A stretch of DNA of 64,000 nt. Source: Nymphaea colorata (taxonomy: Eukaryota; Streptophyta; Magnoliopsida; Nymphaeales; Nymphaeaceae). The notes under the pieces are model-generated. The model saw only the letters and a program-made list of their open reading frames with translations. It made no database searches and was not told where the DNA came from. The position numbers and the translations under genes are program-made. Each line of letters begins with the position of its first letter. The first letter of the stretch is position 1. Location of the stretch: contig NC_045140.1 of NCBI RefSeq assembly GCF_008831285.2, forward strand, positions 11,528,505-11,592,504, in the 5' to 3' direction. Below are positions 1 through 13,300 of the stretch, one piece after another.

Positions 1-2640
1 ACTTCAGGCCTTCCTGGGAAGGCCTCCCCTTGAAGAAGCCTTCTCCTTCACCGTAGCTGCTGCGCAATTTTCTTTCCCTCGTTTGCTTATTGGACCAACT
101 CTACTTTGCACTTTTGTGGCTGTCAAATAAATACATGTGGACCCATTTTTGCTACTTAGTAAATAAATAAATATGTTGTCGCCCCACTTTTGTATATTTT
201 GAAAACTTTATTATATGAAGAACTGAATTAAAGCGGAATCTACGGTGCTCTGGTTTTTGTTGTTGCAATCATAGACAGATTGCGCACCGAAACTTAAATT
301 CAGAAACCCAATCTAAAGCAAATGAAGATTCAAATGAATATATCTGAATCCACATATCATGAGAAACAACTGAATATGGGGAAAAATTTAAAAAAAAAAA
401 AAACTTGTGGTAAATTAAGTGAACTTGGAAATCCATTTAATACCAATCTGTGAAATAATTGTAATACCTATCAAAAATTTATATAGAAATAAAAAAAATG
501 AAAAATAACATTCTGGAAGTGCATTTCTGAGCTGCCACTTTTCAATCATATGGCGATTTTCAGGCGCATCATGATTGATATAGAGCGAGACTGGCAGTCG
601 ATGGGATTCCCAGTCTGGGGCAACGGAAAAATATTTTGACTGTTGGACAAGAGGTTCTTTTCCGGAAAAGGACAAGCGTCAACCTAATTAGATTCGAGCC
701 CCGTGATCGGCGCCCTCCCTGTGGGTCATAATAAATCAACTTTTTTACACATGGGTGCAGGCACATTCGGACCCTCAAGGGTATCTTCGTCATTGTGAAA
801 GTGGCATTTCCGTCCTTCCTTAAAACCGTTTTTCGTTTTTGTTTACACAAGCGCAAGGCCGGGGAGGTGTCTCCTTTTCAATATTGAGGGGTATTTTGGT
901 CATTTTAAGCACACATATACAATTCCACTGTTCGGGCTTGAACATCCACCCAGCTTTCCTAATGATGGTCAGGTTTAATGCAGCTCCCAATGTAGAAGAG
1001 GCATGCATGTTAAGAAATGCATGTTAAGAATCGGTAATAAGAGAAGGAGAACGTTTTTTTCTAGTTGATGGACACAACTACATGACCTAATTGATCATCA
1101 ATCCAAGCCTTTTTCAGCTTGGTAACTTCTGTCTACAAGTCCAATACATATATATTGACGTATCTCTAAACTTAGACTTGTGGTTGGCACCAACATTGCA
1201 TTTGCACCGTTAGTTTCATAATTCATGGCCTCTCCCCATGTTAAGGTCTAGCTTGTCTAGAGATGGTGGTACGATTTGTTCCAAATTTGCAAACAAACAT
1301 AGCAAAGTTAAAAGCAAACTTGTTCGAGATTTTGATGATTTGACAGGTGAGTAAGTGGCAGAGCTAAGATATTTTGGTGTGAGCAGTGCATGTAATTTTT
1401 GAATTATGATAATGTCAACTTGAGACCCTACGATGAGATTTTTAATGGGTTAGTGTGGGCAGTAGTCCACAACAAGTCAGCTCCATTGTTGCAGTGAGCC
1501 TGCCAATCAATCAAGCGACAATATGAATTAAGGCCAATCAATTTTCAGATGTTTCTATGCCAACTACTGAGCTTTGATAAGGTCATAAATGGCCGGCAGG
1601 ATCTGGTTGACTCGTATTTGCCATTTTAGTACTTACAGACGCCAAACTGCTTAAAAGTATTCCAATCAGATGAAGATTGAAGACCCTTTCGAGTCTCACG
1701 GCCAGACTGTTCCTCAGCTTCAAAGGAAGCTCGAGAAAAGAAAACCACCGGTGAGCTCCAGCCACTCACGTGAATACCATGAAAAGCTTCAGGCAGCAGA
1801 ATCACGCTTGAGTTTCAATCGTTTCAATACTGAAACATATTTAATTTCACCAAATGGGAACATTTTGAATCGATTCCTACTCTCCAAGTGGATAAATGGG
1901 TCTAAAAACACGTCAACTTACCCACAAAGAGCTTATCACAACTGGGCGGCATGGCAATTCTCGATCAAAAGGTTCGAATCTCATAGTGACTGTCACGCTC
2001 TGGTTGTTATTATTTTAGACTTCAAACGGTAGCTTGCAAGCACAACTCCCAAGTTCAAAGATACACCCTGGGCTCCTCTCAAGTCTCACACCAAGACAGA
2101 ACTTTAGAGACATACACAATAATCAAGAGGTTGGATGTTCAAATTTCATGGTTACTGTCAAGCTCTGGTGTATTACTCTTTTAAGTTGTAAACAATAACA
2201 GGCACAACACTCTAGGTTCCTTCAAATCTCTAAGTAAGATGGAACTTTGGAGGCATCAGTATCACTTCAAGAGCTTCATTCTTAAGGCTGTTTTCCTAAA
2301 TAAACACTAAAAAAAAAAGCCTGTGACAAATTAAGCGCATTGCATTTTCCATTTCTAACACAAGAAAACCACACTGGTCAGTTGGAAATTAAAATATTTG
2401 ATCTCCTTAAGTTTTCAAAATGGTGAGAGTGGAACTGCATCTGTCCGTCAAACAATTGGTGGGCAGGACGATTAGAGCCCATTTTATTGGTTGCCATACA
2501 CTTTATCGGCAAAAGCAAGACCGGCAGAGGCAACGAGTCATTGACAAGGTCAGGCCTCCATCCTTTTTTAAAAAACAAAACGGTAAGCGCGTCTAACGAA
2601 GGGCGCGCCAGCAGACGACACAAGGGCATTAAGTTTTAAA
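1..2640. other. Intergenic, no gene recognised
   Basis: No open frame here has plausible protein composition or a family I recognise. Short frames on both strands around 415-1030 overlap each other and many lack an ATG. The stretch at 690-920, with a phrase typical of retroelement debris (ggggtattttggtcatttt), may be an old LTR fragment, but I see no paired ends. A degenerate tandem repeat lies at 1962-2254 and is listed separately. Confidence 0.5.
1962..2254. repeat. Degenerate two-unit tandem repeat
   Basis: Two related blocks of about 150 and 135 bp follow one another (about 1962-2112 and 2121-2254). Both run through the same ordered landmarks: a 'atcaaaaggtt'/'atcaagaggtt' start, a 'ctgtca.gctctgg' block, a 'gcacaac' block and an 'agaactttagag'/'ggaactttggag' end. 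Divergence is high, so the duplication is old. Origin unknown. Confidence 0.45.
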
Positions 2641-2728
2641 TCAGTTTCTTATTTACATATGTAGGAAGAGAGCAACAAGTACTGGAAGAAAGAGAAGCTG
2701 CAGAAGAGTGCAGAGAGAGGTGAGGGAG

Positions 2729-2757
2729 AGAAGAAGAAGAAGAAGAAGAAGAAGAAG
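2729..2757 (+). repeat. GAA microsatellite in the 5' leader
   Basis: A run of GAG/AAG triplets ends three bases before the ATG at 2761 of the transporter gene, so it probably lies in the 5' untranslated region. Purine-rich leader repeats of this type vary readily in length. Confidence 0.8.
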
Positions 2758-2760
2758 GGG

Positions 2761-5700
2761 ATGGTGTCGGAGGCCCTGGATTCTTATGGCCCTTACGTTG
2801 CACAGGTCATGGTTCAAATCATGTACGCTCTGATGAACACCATCGTCAAGGTGGCCCTCGAGGACGGGCTCAACCACTACGTCTTTGTCACCTACAGGCA
2901 GCTCGTCGCCACTCTCGCCATCTCTCCCGTTGCTTATTTTGTAGAGAGGTACGTATTGTCGATCAGGAAACCATGTATTTTCAGTACTGTTGAAGACAGA
3001 GATCAAGAATTTGATGCGATCATAAAATTAAATGGTCGGTTTCCTTGTGTTCCTGGTGCAGGAAAGACAGGCCCCCGTTGACATTCAAAGCCACCATCCA
3101 CATCTTCCTTATGGGACTCCTGTATGTTGGTCTTCCTTCCTTCGACACATATATGCAAATTAAACTTCCACAAAAAAAATTAATTCCTCTATTTTCTGCT
3201 AGCCTCGGTTCTGGAAGTCATTAGTAAAGACACTTTTGACTTCTAAGATCGAACAATTTGGAATAGGTAGGACAAATTTCGGACTCAAAAAGACGTTGTT
3301 GATCATAATGAAATGGAAACGGAAGTTCAGCAAGATTCATTATTCAAGGCGGTTTCTTGTTCTGTTTCCTTTGGCAAACAGGAGGAAAAGATTTAAAACA
3401 CGGATTCTATCTAACAGAGTGATCACATGCAAGTTACGAATGTATTTCTCCATTTTGAATGTCCGCCTTTAGAGCAATCTGACACCAGCGAGCCATAACT
3501 AGTTAATGATCGCACGTGATTGCTGCACAACTTGCGGGCAGGAGTGGAAGTGATTGTGCCGTTCATGCAGTGGACTCGCCCAACGCCATTAATTAATTTA
3601 ATTTGCTCCGCTTGCCTACGCAGAATAACAATCAATCAAAATTGTTACTTCGCCGGCCTGAACTATACGTCGTCGACTTTCGCATCGGCGACTAACAACA
3701 TAATCCCCGTCGTCACTTTCATTTTGGCTTTCTTTCTCAGGTAGATACACGCCGCAATTTCTACTGTCTTCAAGTTCAGTTCTGTTACTTTACTACATTT
3801 TTTTTCTCTTCCTTTGTTTCTGATCTAGAATGGAGGACGTAAACATAAAAAAGATCAGAGGCCTGGCGAAGGTGGTAGGGACAGCAACCTGTGTAGGTGG
3901 AACCTTGATTATGACACTCTACAAAGGAACGCAGCTTCTGCGGTCGAGCTTTTGGCTTCAACAATGGCAGCTTCTGGGTAGCACGTGGGCTCTAGGTGCA
4001 ATACTCCTTTTTGCCAGTGCCTTCGCTTGGTCGGTTTGGCTCACCTATCAGGTCATAAGGCTGATTATCAAAAACCGTTATTCACAGAATTCTTTCGTTT
4101 TTCTCATCTTAAAAACTAAAACATGCATGCCTTGTCTGTAAATGGCGTGGCAACAGTTCAAAATCACAAATTTTTCTGCACTTCGTCCTATTTTTACAGG
4201 AATCTTGTCGTTGAACTTTCTTTGTCTTTTTTCCTTCAAATGAACCAAAAAAATTACAGGCATGGGTGATTCCCTGTTATCCGGCTCAGCTGTCACTGAC
4301 TGCGTTCTTGTGCTTCGTGGCCACTTGCGAATGTGCAGCGGTAGCTCTTATTCTAAACCACGACGTCTCCGAATGGAAGATCGGGTGGAATATTGAGCTA
4401 CTCTCTTATGTATATACGGTAATATTTACCTTCTTTTTCTAATTGTTCAAACTTTAAACTGTTCAAACTTCAAACGGCATGCATAGCTGATTGAGTTAAA
4501 GGGCATGGGAAAAAGCATGCTTCTAGTTGGATTCTCATATATGCTATGCCTTTATGCCTTTATGTTTTAAGGTAAGAACACTGTCTTCCATTGATACTGG
4601 TCGAGGGCCTAGAGACTGGAAAATAGAAGGAAGCCTTCAAGACTCTCTTTTAAGCTGTGAGTTGTTAATCTCTCGCTGACCCAAAAGCACCCTTAACAAA
4701 GTTCATAATATGTGCGGGCATGAACATGGAAGTGGATACAAAATTATCAAAATTCCTTCATATAGGAACGGATGTGACATGATGCATGTATACATATTTA
4801 AGAAGAAGATACAGGCTAGGCCGAATATTCGATTATTCTCTCCTTCACACCAACGAGGTTGAGTGATAGGTCTTAAATGGCTGTGTTGGTTTTGTTAATC
4901 TTCTAATTCTTCAGGTAAAACACATGAAGAATATTAACCATCTGCCAGTGCTTTCAAAAAATTGAATTTCCAGGACAACAAGACAAGTTGGAGTTAGGAA
5001 GATCTTTAGCTAATTACTAAGTTATTAAGAGTTCACTATTTGGAATGCATCTCTTGAATGAGATGTTAGGAGACCATTTGGCATCAGGAACAATCTGTGA
5101 TAAATTTTCTCTAAAAGTATGTTAGATTTAGGGAACACTTGTTCGTAAAACACTTACACGTTGTTCTTAATGTCAAACGGTCACTCTTGACACTAAGTTG
5201 CAAATCAAAAGAGAAAACTGAATCAATCTCAACTTAGAAGTGGGTGGCTAGCTGACTGATGTTTAATATTGTAACTTTTCAGGGTTTGGCATGCTCTGCA
5301 TTTGGGTTCTTCATCCAGAGTTGGTGCATAAAGAGGAAGGGTCCTGTCTTCTCCTCCGCCTTCAACCCTTTGGCTACTGTCGTTGCCGCCATCTTGCAGA
5401 TAGTCTGCCTCCATGAATCTCTTCATTTGGGAAGGTATGCATTTTTTTTCAACCAACTTCTTTGGCAAACTGTCATTTTTTACTTCTTTGGCAAACTGTC
5501 ATTTTTTGGATGAGCTAGATTAACAGCCCACTACCCCCGAAAAAGAGGCCCGAACGCCTCCTAATTCCCTGCCTTCTGTGCTTAAAATATTTCAACAATT
5601 TGGGACGATTATATTTCCAGGGTTTTCTGGTTGCCTTTGTTTCCTTTCTTGAAAGGGAAAACCGCTTAATAAGTTAATTATCCTGCATTCCCTCTCTTTT

Positions 5701-6048
5701 TCTGTTTTCTTGATAGAATGGAAATTTCATCAATAGAATGTAGGTTTTATATCAAAAGGTCAACGTTATAAAAATAAATATGTGCACTCAAGTCAATTTA
5801 CCCATGATTAACTTGTAATAAATTTACATTTTGGTATTTATTAACCAGGGTTCTTCATGGAATGGAATATGAGCATTAGATAAATATGAAAATTATGAGA
5901 ACTATTTTGAATAGTATTTCGACTTTGGTGGTCAACAAGCTACTGCACAACTTTCCAGCAAAGGGTACAATGACTACATAACTTTTAAAAAGCCACTTTC
6001 TACATGGCATTTTACAAACTCCAAACTACTTGATTGACTCGTGATCGG

Positions 6049-6080
<32 letters not shown>

Positions 6081-6440
6081 CTTATATTGACTTAATTAAC
6101 ACATTTCATGAACTTAATGGTATGTTTGTTTACTTTTTCATCAACGATCAACGAAAAAGGATGGAAATCATTTAAGCAATTATTTTAAGGAGATTAAGTA
6201 GTAGAGATTAAGTTGAAAAAAAAGTAGAAATCAAACTGTATTTTAAGAGATCAAAATACCCCTCAAAGAATGAAAGAAATGAGTTTTCTTAATGATGACC
6301 CTTGCCTCTTTTGAAAGTTCTCTACCCCTTGAAAATGCCATTTGGTTTCCATTTTTTCAAATAATCTCTGCCATCCAATTTCCTTACAATTGATGGTCGA
6401 GATGATTTCCATTCATTTTGACATATGAGCGAGTGCGCAT

Positions 6441-6502
<62 letters not shown>

Positions 6503-7375
6503 TGAAATCCTTCAGCCATCTGTTGTTCATCCTAAATGTCTCATACACTCAGTCCTATGGAATGCATGATGTTGCATATGTGAGTCATCAGATGTACGGA
6601 TGGCTGGAGGAATTCAACACACACACATTCACCAAGAGAAGAGGAGAGACAAAAACAATAAGTGAGAGACAGCCGCCCATTGCATGGTTCATAAAGAGGA
6701 GAATCCCGCTTATTACTAGGCTGCACACGAGCGAGTCGAGCTTCTTATAGCAAGCTCGAGCTCGACTCGATGACACAAAATCGAGCTCAAACTCGACTCG
6801 TTCAACCCATTTAACTCGTTTAGCGTTAACTCATATAAGCATTAACTCATTTAACTCGTGTAAGGGTTAACTTATATAATTGTTAACTCGTATAACTTGT
6901 GAAAAATTGTTTTGCCCTAAACGTTAAAACTGGTGATTCAGTGAATCGGTTTCGGCAATATTATATAGAGTACCAGTACAAGTCAAGTAGAGTATAAACA
7001 AGTTGAGTTCCTGAAATTTGAACTCTACTCGTTAATCTTTTCGAGTATATTTGTAAGCTCAAACTTGGCTCGTTTATAAACGAGTTGAGCATGAACCAAG
7101 TTTTTTGGAGCGAGTTCGAGTTGAACCCGTGTTGGCTCGGCTCGTTGTACAGCCCTACTTGTTTCATGTATACATCGACAAGTGATTGAATGTATGGTTT
7201 TGACAGTGTAGTGGGAGGGGTTTTGGTGATAATGAGCCTCTACTTTGTGCTATGGGGCAAGGCAGAGGACAAGAATGATCAGTTGATTGTCTCAAGGAGA
7301 GCGAGTGGCTTGGAGCAGGTAGAAGATGTGGTTATCACGGTCAGGGAGCCCTTGATCAAGGGGCAACACTCCTGA
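2761..7375 (+). CDS. WAT1-related / UMAMIT transporter, seven exons
   Basis: Drug/metabolite transporter superfamily protein with two EamA repeats; relatives export amino acids or auxin across the plasma membrane or tonoplast. Exons read from GT-AG junctions: 2761-2948, 3062-3121, 3624-3740, 3829-4051, 4260-4418, 5283-5434, 7207-7375. All phases agree and give 1068 nt, 355 residues, close to the family's usual 350-400. Family motifs are visible: YVAQVMVQIMYALMNTIVK (first helix), TYRQL in the second, YFAGLNYTSSTFASATNNI in exon 3, GLAKVVGT in exon 4, WVIPCYPAQLSLTAFLC in exon 5, and SVVGGVLVIMSLYFVLWGK as the last helix, followed by a hydrophilic tail ending REPLIKGQHS. About ten membrane segments are expected. 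Intron 6 (5435-7206) is the largest and holds TA repeats and a small transposon. No broken codon was seen, so the gene looks functional. Substrate cannot be told from sequence. Confidence 0.92.
5456..5507. repeat. 26-bp tandem duplication in intron 6
   Basis: The unit beginning acttctttggcaaactgtc occurs twice head to tail at a 26-bp period, about 20 bp downstream of the exon 6 donor of the transporter gene. It appears to be a simple local duplication. Confidence 0.75.
6052..6080. repeat. TA microsatellite (intron 6)
   Basis: Uninterrupted AT dinucleotide run within intron 6 of the transporter gene. Confidence 0.9.
6443..6500. repeat. Long TA microsatellite (intron 6)
   Basis: About 29 uninterrupted TA units in intron 6. 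Frames encoding Ile-Tyr repeats across it on both strands are artefacts of the repeat. Confidence 0.9.
6718..7156. mobile_element. Small TIR transposon (MITE-like) in intron 6
   Basis: The segment starts aggctgcacacgagcgag and ends with ctcgttgtacagccct, whose reverse complement begins agggctgtacaacgag, so the ends form an imperfect terminal inverted repeat. The interior is rich in 'gagctcgagctcgactcg'-like motifs and 'ttaactcgt' repeats and codes for nothing. Short 'tact' sequences at both edges could be the target duplication, though the edge is uncertain by a base or two. It ends about 50 bp before the acceptor of exon 7, so it lies wholly in the intron. Confidence 0.65.
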
Positions 7376-8403
7376 GCTGCCCTTCATCTTCAAAACACAA
7401 TATAGAGAGAGAAACAATTGAACAAACTAATCGTGAAATTATTATTGTTGTTGTTATTATTACTATTATTATTATCTTTACCTCTGTAAAAAGCAGGCAA
7501 TAAGAGCCACCTTGCAACACTCATCACATCTCATGGGTTTCCGGTAAAGTTTGCGATTTCTTGGGCTGCAGACATGGCACTGATCAGAACTCTGCTAAAT
7601 CTCTTGTCATAATATGAAATACTTGTATTCTTTAAGTTCTTACTTCATATCTGTACAATTTTGAAATTTTGTCAACAAAATAAGTTCAATGAAAGTAGCT
7701 TTTTTTTTGTGGTGAACCCTTGAAAACTCTTGCTTTGTATAAATTTTTATGAGGAGAGGCGAATTAAAAGTTTTTAAATTTTGACATTCGAAATATCATT
7801 TTTCAAAATTTTATATAAAACAAGTAATTTTTTTTAAAATTTACATGTAAATTAAAAAAAATTGTGGCTCCACTCCTGCCCGGGTTGCAGCCCATTTAGA
7901 TTCAGGGCAATAAAACGCATTAGAGGCCAGACCGGAATTAATTTATGCACTATATTAGAAATTGAAAAACTTCACAAATCAGATCCAAATAAAGCGAACG
8001 CATAGCTCACCCATAGATTTTGAAAAAAAAAAATACCTGCTATAATTTTTGAATTTTAATTTGGCTTTTATAAATTTTTTTGAAAAATATAGTTTGACCC
8101 CTATAAACATTTTTTGAGAATATAGTCCCCCCTTCCCCAGCCAAAAAAAAAAAAGAAAAAGAAATTGTTAGCTTATATATATATACAAACAGATAAACTG
8201 CATGCTAAGTGCTTACATCCGATCAGAGGCAAGCAGCTGCAAAAGAGCTATTTATTAAAAGTAGACCTGTGATAAAGTGTGTTCAGGGTAAGAGTGGGCA
8301 TGGGGTTGGCCTTATGCTCGTTATTTGACATTTGGGCCAGCTTGATTTTAAAAAAAAATCAGGTTGGGTGGGCACTTAGTCAGCCTATATTTGTATTTAA
8401 AAT

Positions 8404-8406
<3 letters not shown>

Positions 8407-8495
<89 letters not shown>
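8407..8495. repeat. Compound CT/TA microsatellite
   Basis: About 18 CT units pass directly into about 25 TA units. Confidence 0.9.
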
Positions 8496-8497
<2 letters not shown>

Positions 8498-8547
8498 ACA
8501 TGATGCTAGCAGCTGGCTCAGTTACAAACTTTTGCCGTGTCACCCTG

Positions 8548-8714
8548 CAGTGGCGTAGCCACATGGTGGCTCGTGTGGGCAGTTGCCCACACCAGCCTTA
8601 CAAAATTAGTTTAATATATATTTGATCTATTTGATTGCTATACATGAAAGTGCCAAAAAAAAATTAAAGGTATTGGATGAGTGTTCCCACTAAAAAAAAA
8701 TTCTAGCTCCACTA
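8548..8714. mobile_element. MITE with 11-bp target duplication
   Basis: The 11-mer gtgtcaccctg stands immediately on both sides (8537-8547 and 8715-8725). The 167-bp insert starts cagtggcgtagccac and ends ctagctccacta, so its ends pair imperfectly as inverted repeats. An 8-11 bp target duplication with short inverted ends is typical of Mutator-type non-autonomous elements; a SINE is less likely because there is no A tail. Related end sequences (gtggctccactcctgccc near 7864; ctgcctcccttggctctgcccc near 10045) suggest other decayed members nearby. Confidence 0.7.
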
Positions 8715-9794
8715 GTGTCACCCTGACTCTATTAGAAACTCTTTGTGTGTTGTTGATGGCTCTCTTAAAAAGTCTTGATGCATCGTTGAGGCTTTTTGAG
8801 ATATTAAAAATAAAATGTTAAGAACAATGGTAGACATGAACTAGGTACCCGATGTGTATGAAGTTGACGGTCGGACTTGGCCTGATAACTAAGAAGGCCG
8901 GGGTCTGCCGGCAAGGGCTTTGCGCCAACCCGAGACCGGCTTTGCCAAGCCTTGGGCTGATCCTGCCCGGCCCAATACCCAGCTTTAGTTCAAGGTGGGA
9001 ATGCCATATGCTTTGCATGATGAGACCATTAAAATACTCCACTGTCAGTAGCTAGCTCACTTGATTTTGAAGATCCATGGTCTTAATTGTGGGTTTGGCC
9101 GTTAATTTGCTGGGCAATTAATTGGTTAGATCTGTGTATATAATTAAGAAGTTAGAAAATTCCACCCTCTGTTTTAGATATCGCCGATGTAGACATTTCT
9201 ACCAAATGTTTTCCTGGTCTTGGAGACAAGAGTCTGTGCCTGTGCTGGATTACTGAGCTCAGTCCAACAAACATCCCTCTTGCCATGTCAGTCAATATTT
9301 CTAGACCTATCAATCTTTGTTGTAGAGACTGAGGAGTGACCATAGAAGCTATAGTTATAAATGTGCCATTACTCGCATTTATAGACTTATGGTCGCATTG
9401 ATATGCTCGAATCATAGTTCGGAGGTTAGATAAAAAGGTGTATTTTGAAAGATCGTTAATTTAAAGTTTAAACAAACTGAGGATTTAATGGGAGAAGATC
9501 TGACCTTAAATCCAATGATCTCATATCACTGCAGGATCTGACACAATGAAACAATCAATGTTTCTGATTTGATGGATTTGGTTGAGGGTCTTGCCATTTT
9601 CTATGGTACCAAATCGGATTTTGACGGACTTTGAATATATTTTTTTCAGATCTGACAATGGGACCCAACTCGATTGTAGCCGACTTTCGATGTATTGTTT
9701 TCACATCTGACCTATTTGCAGGCCTGGTTCTAGCCCTAGCTCTTTGGCTTGGTACCACTTTCATATTCAATTATCGGCTCAACTAAAACCTCTA

Positions 9795-10311
9795 GGTTGT
9801 GTTTGATAGCTTTGGATCTTAGGTGATTTGATATCTCAGTTATTGGTGGTTTTTAGTATCATTAATTTTGGGTCCAGACTTGAGTTTAAAAAAGTGGTTT
9901 TGTGGTCTGACTTGAGTTTAATTTTTTCATGAGGGCTTACTGTAGTTTTCAAAATTTCACTGGCATCAAATGAATTTTTGTAAAAAAAAAATATTACACT
10001 GTAAAATTTAATTTTTCAAAAATCTAAGTAGGAGCATGGCCCCTGCCTCCCTTGGCTCTGCCCCTGGGTATGAGGGGAAGTATCCTGCGAGTTTGAGATC
10101 CAAGAATCCATCAATTGCACAGATATACACAGAAATTGCATGAATCCAAAACATAAACAGTTTACCTTTTCTTAATATCACCACTATTAGGTTCAACAAT
10201 CAAAGCAGTTAATGGAAGGGAGGCGATGGAAGATCTAGTTACGATTAGAAATACAATTTTGTATCTTCATCCTTGGATCATTTACTCATGCTTATGCTAT
10301 CAAACACAACC
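9795..10311. mobile_element. MITE-like element, TIR ggttgtgtttgatagc
   Basis: The left end ggttgtgtttgatagc is matched by gctatcaaacacaacc at 10296-10311, an exact 16-bp terminal inverted repeat. The interior (about 0.5 kb) has no coding capacity and appears to contain debris of another repeat near 10,010-10,080. The same end motif recurs at 18833, so this is a dispersed family. Confidence 0.65.
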
Positions 10312-13300
10312 ATAATGTCTTCTATCATATGCTTTTAAACCAAAGCAACTAGTTCTCATAAGTTGGTACAGAGTTGCTCTTGGTACCATTTTTGGCAAAG
10401 GCATAGCTTTTCTTAACAATTCTATGTAAGCCATGTTTGTTTGGGCTGGATGGGGTGTCTGGCAACCCCTCTAAGACACTTTCTCTAAGACAGGGCATGA
10501 AGCTGTCTCGGACTTGTTGTCGCACTTTTTAGCGTAAGTTAAGTTGGATGGTGTTGGGGAAGATGCACCCTGCATTTTTAAGACTGCAATGTAGGTTGTC
10601 CAATCTGCATTCCAAGGAATCCAGCATTTCTTTTCTGTTACCAAATGTGCGCCTAGGAATGCCAATGCATTGGATTCGAATCAGATGTATTTTTTACACT
10701 ATTCGACTCATAGGATAGTCATATATTCGGATTTCGGGTATGAGCAAAGAAAAGTCTATATATACCAAGTTTGAATCCGACATTTAAATTCATAGCTGAA
10801 TCCAATTTGAAATTTATTTTTAAATTAAAAAATGAGTCTACTTTGAAATCTAATTTAGATGCCAAAAAACTACTTTCAAAATGTATGTATGAATATTAGA
10901 TATAAAATAACCGAACTTGTCATATTGAATATGATTATCTAATTGAATTTTTTTTAAACCAAATCCGAATCTGTTTGGATTACGTCTTAAAAATGAATTT
11001 GAAACAAGACCAGGGACACCTCATATTGATGGACCCAGCCCACTGCCGAAAATGGACGGGCCTGTGTCCACACCCAGTCTGCCACAGGTCGTATCCCTAC
11101 CAGATTATGCTGACACTTGTATGGACCACATTACAGCATCATTAATGGGAGCAGAAAATGCACCAAAACCATGGCATCAGTCGCATATGCAGACGAATAA
11201 TAATGTAAGATCAACAGAGTGGTCCTTTGTACTGGAATCCTCATATTCTGCAAATTTGAATTTGGGTGTGTACTGCACTTTACCATATCCGATTTATCAA
11301 ATCCTATCATATTCGGGTTTAAGCATTTTGATTAGATGGAACAGACAATGTTAAACAAGGGGAAAATTTGCAAAATTAATGATTTTAATGCATGGTTCAA
11401 GTCAATCCGAAACTGTTCTGGTTTTAAAACCCCTGTCAATCTGAATCACACCAAGAAATTCTTTTTTTTTTTAATGGCGTACATTTGCAAATATATGAAA
11501 CTCATTCGTACCATATAAATTATGGGTACAGTACAGATAGACAGCAGGATTGATGCTTCCAAATCAGATCAACCGCCATCGCAGCACAATAAATTCTACG
11601 GTATACAAGCATGCAGTATGTACGTTAGGCTCATTGGAGGTCAGAAAGATTAAAACAGAAACAATCTGAGGAGTATTGTATATCATCTAGTGTCTGGCAG
11701 AAAAGGCCACTATAGAAATGAGAGACCAAATTAATAATGGATGGACTATATATGAAGGTGCATAATGCAGATTTTAATGCCCACATTTCAATACCATCAT
11801 TGCGGATCTGATTCGAGATGCCTCATAAAGCTTTCCCATGGAACAGCACACTGGTATATGTTTGTAGAAACCCGAAACTCCTGCCGAAATATTTACTTGT
11901 TTTCCATCCAGCTGATTGGTTTCAGGGGCAGCACATCCTGGTAAAGATCTGAGAAATAAACATGTGCATTCTACAAATTTGTAACAGATTGTAATTCTTT
12001 CTCCAACAAGAAGAAGAAAACCCTGTGCTGGCCCCCAGCAGCAGCAGCAGCAGCAATAAAATGAAGTCCTTTCCTAAACCCAGGAGGCACACGTAGTTTG
12101 GGTTTGCACAAACAGGAACTTGTGGGCTATGAGCCGTGACTGCCCATCTAACAGCCACTGTTCGGCGAACTACACCGGACCACCTAATAGACAGTGCTCC
12201 CCACCCCACAACCCACCCCCCCCACCCCCCCAACCATGGATTTCGTAAAGAATAATAACCATATACAGCAACAAACAAATGAAATGCATATATATATGTA
12301 TCACTTCTAGGAATTATTTAACTATATCGTAAGTAATGTCAATTTTCTCTATTCTCCAGAATGAGATGTTACACGGTTAAACATGTGAATTCATTCAAAA
12401 ACTACTGTACTTTTTGCCGCAAATACACTGACCCAACAATTCTAGCCCAATAGCTGCTCTGGCATCTGCAGCAGCAGCAATGGAGATAGAGTATCATGTA
12501 TGGACTACTTACACAAGGAACCCCTACTTGGAAGAGGCAAACTCCATGCGGGTGCGGGTGCGGGTACGGGGATATGGGTTCGGGTACGGCGATTTTGAAA
12601 ATTGTGGGTACACAAGTATGGCAGTTTTTTAAATTCTCAAAATGAAAAAATGAAAAAAAAAACATTAATAGTCTTATAATCTACAAAAAATCTCAAAATT
12701 TAAAAAAAAAATGAAAGGAAACCTTTCCTGTTAGGTACTGTTAAATCAAAGAAAAATCTCAAAAAACTCAAAATTAAAACAAAGCCGTACCCCTGTCGCC
12801 GTACCCACTTGTCAACATGGGTACCTGGGCAAAACTGGCATACCTGTGTCACATACCTGGAAGGAATGAAGCAAATATTTCTATGATTAATCAAAATAAA
12901 CAGTTGTTAACAGACTTTGATGGAGCAGAATTTACACAGTACAATTCATAAAACAAAGTACTGCAGTAACAGAGCAACCCATTGCAATGACACAAGGAGC
13001 TTGATTTCAGAAGATACACAAGAGAAAACAAACAAATAGAAATTTTGGAAGGGTGATGGGCACGAAATAATGGATTACTTGGTCCAAAATTTTCTAGTTT
13101 CTTTCACCTGGAAAGTGTGCTACATATGGCTTCTATATCCAAACAGTTTTAATCTCAATGAGTTCATCGGCCGTTTTAACATATAATGGGAAGTTCACAG
13201 GATGCTAGTGGTCAGAAAGTGAGATTTCTATCCACAACTTTCAGATGCATGGTGAAGGTACCGAGTTGGATCTAAACCTTGAGATAAAAAGCAGCAAGGG

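Noticed and set aside
690-720. B-box-like gattcgagcccc
   Set aside because: No tRNA cloverleaf can be built around it; probably retroelement debris.
1960-2000. tRNA-like B box (ggttcgaatctc)
   Set aside because: No A box and no stems at the right distance; the region belongs to a degenerate tandem repeat.
6322-6750. Frames coding for Ile-Tyr repeats
   Set aside because: They are translations of the TA microsatellite in intron 6.
9152-9415. Minus-strand 87-codon frame with an ATG
   Set aside because: Fairly protein-like but no family recognised, no partner exons, and surrounded by repeats; not enough to call a gene.
11052-11354. Plus-strand 100-codon frame with an ATG
   Set aside because: Composition changes along its length and matches nothing I know; probably chance.
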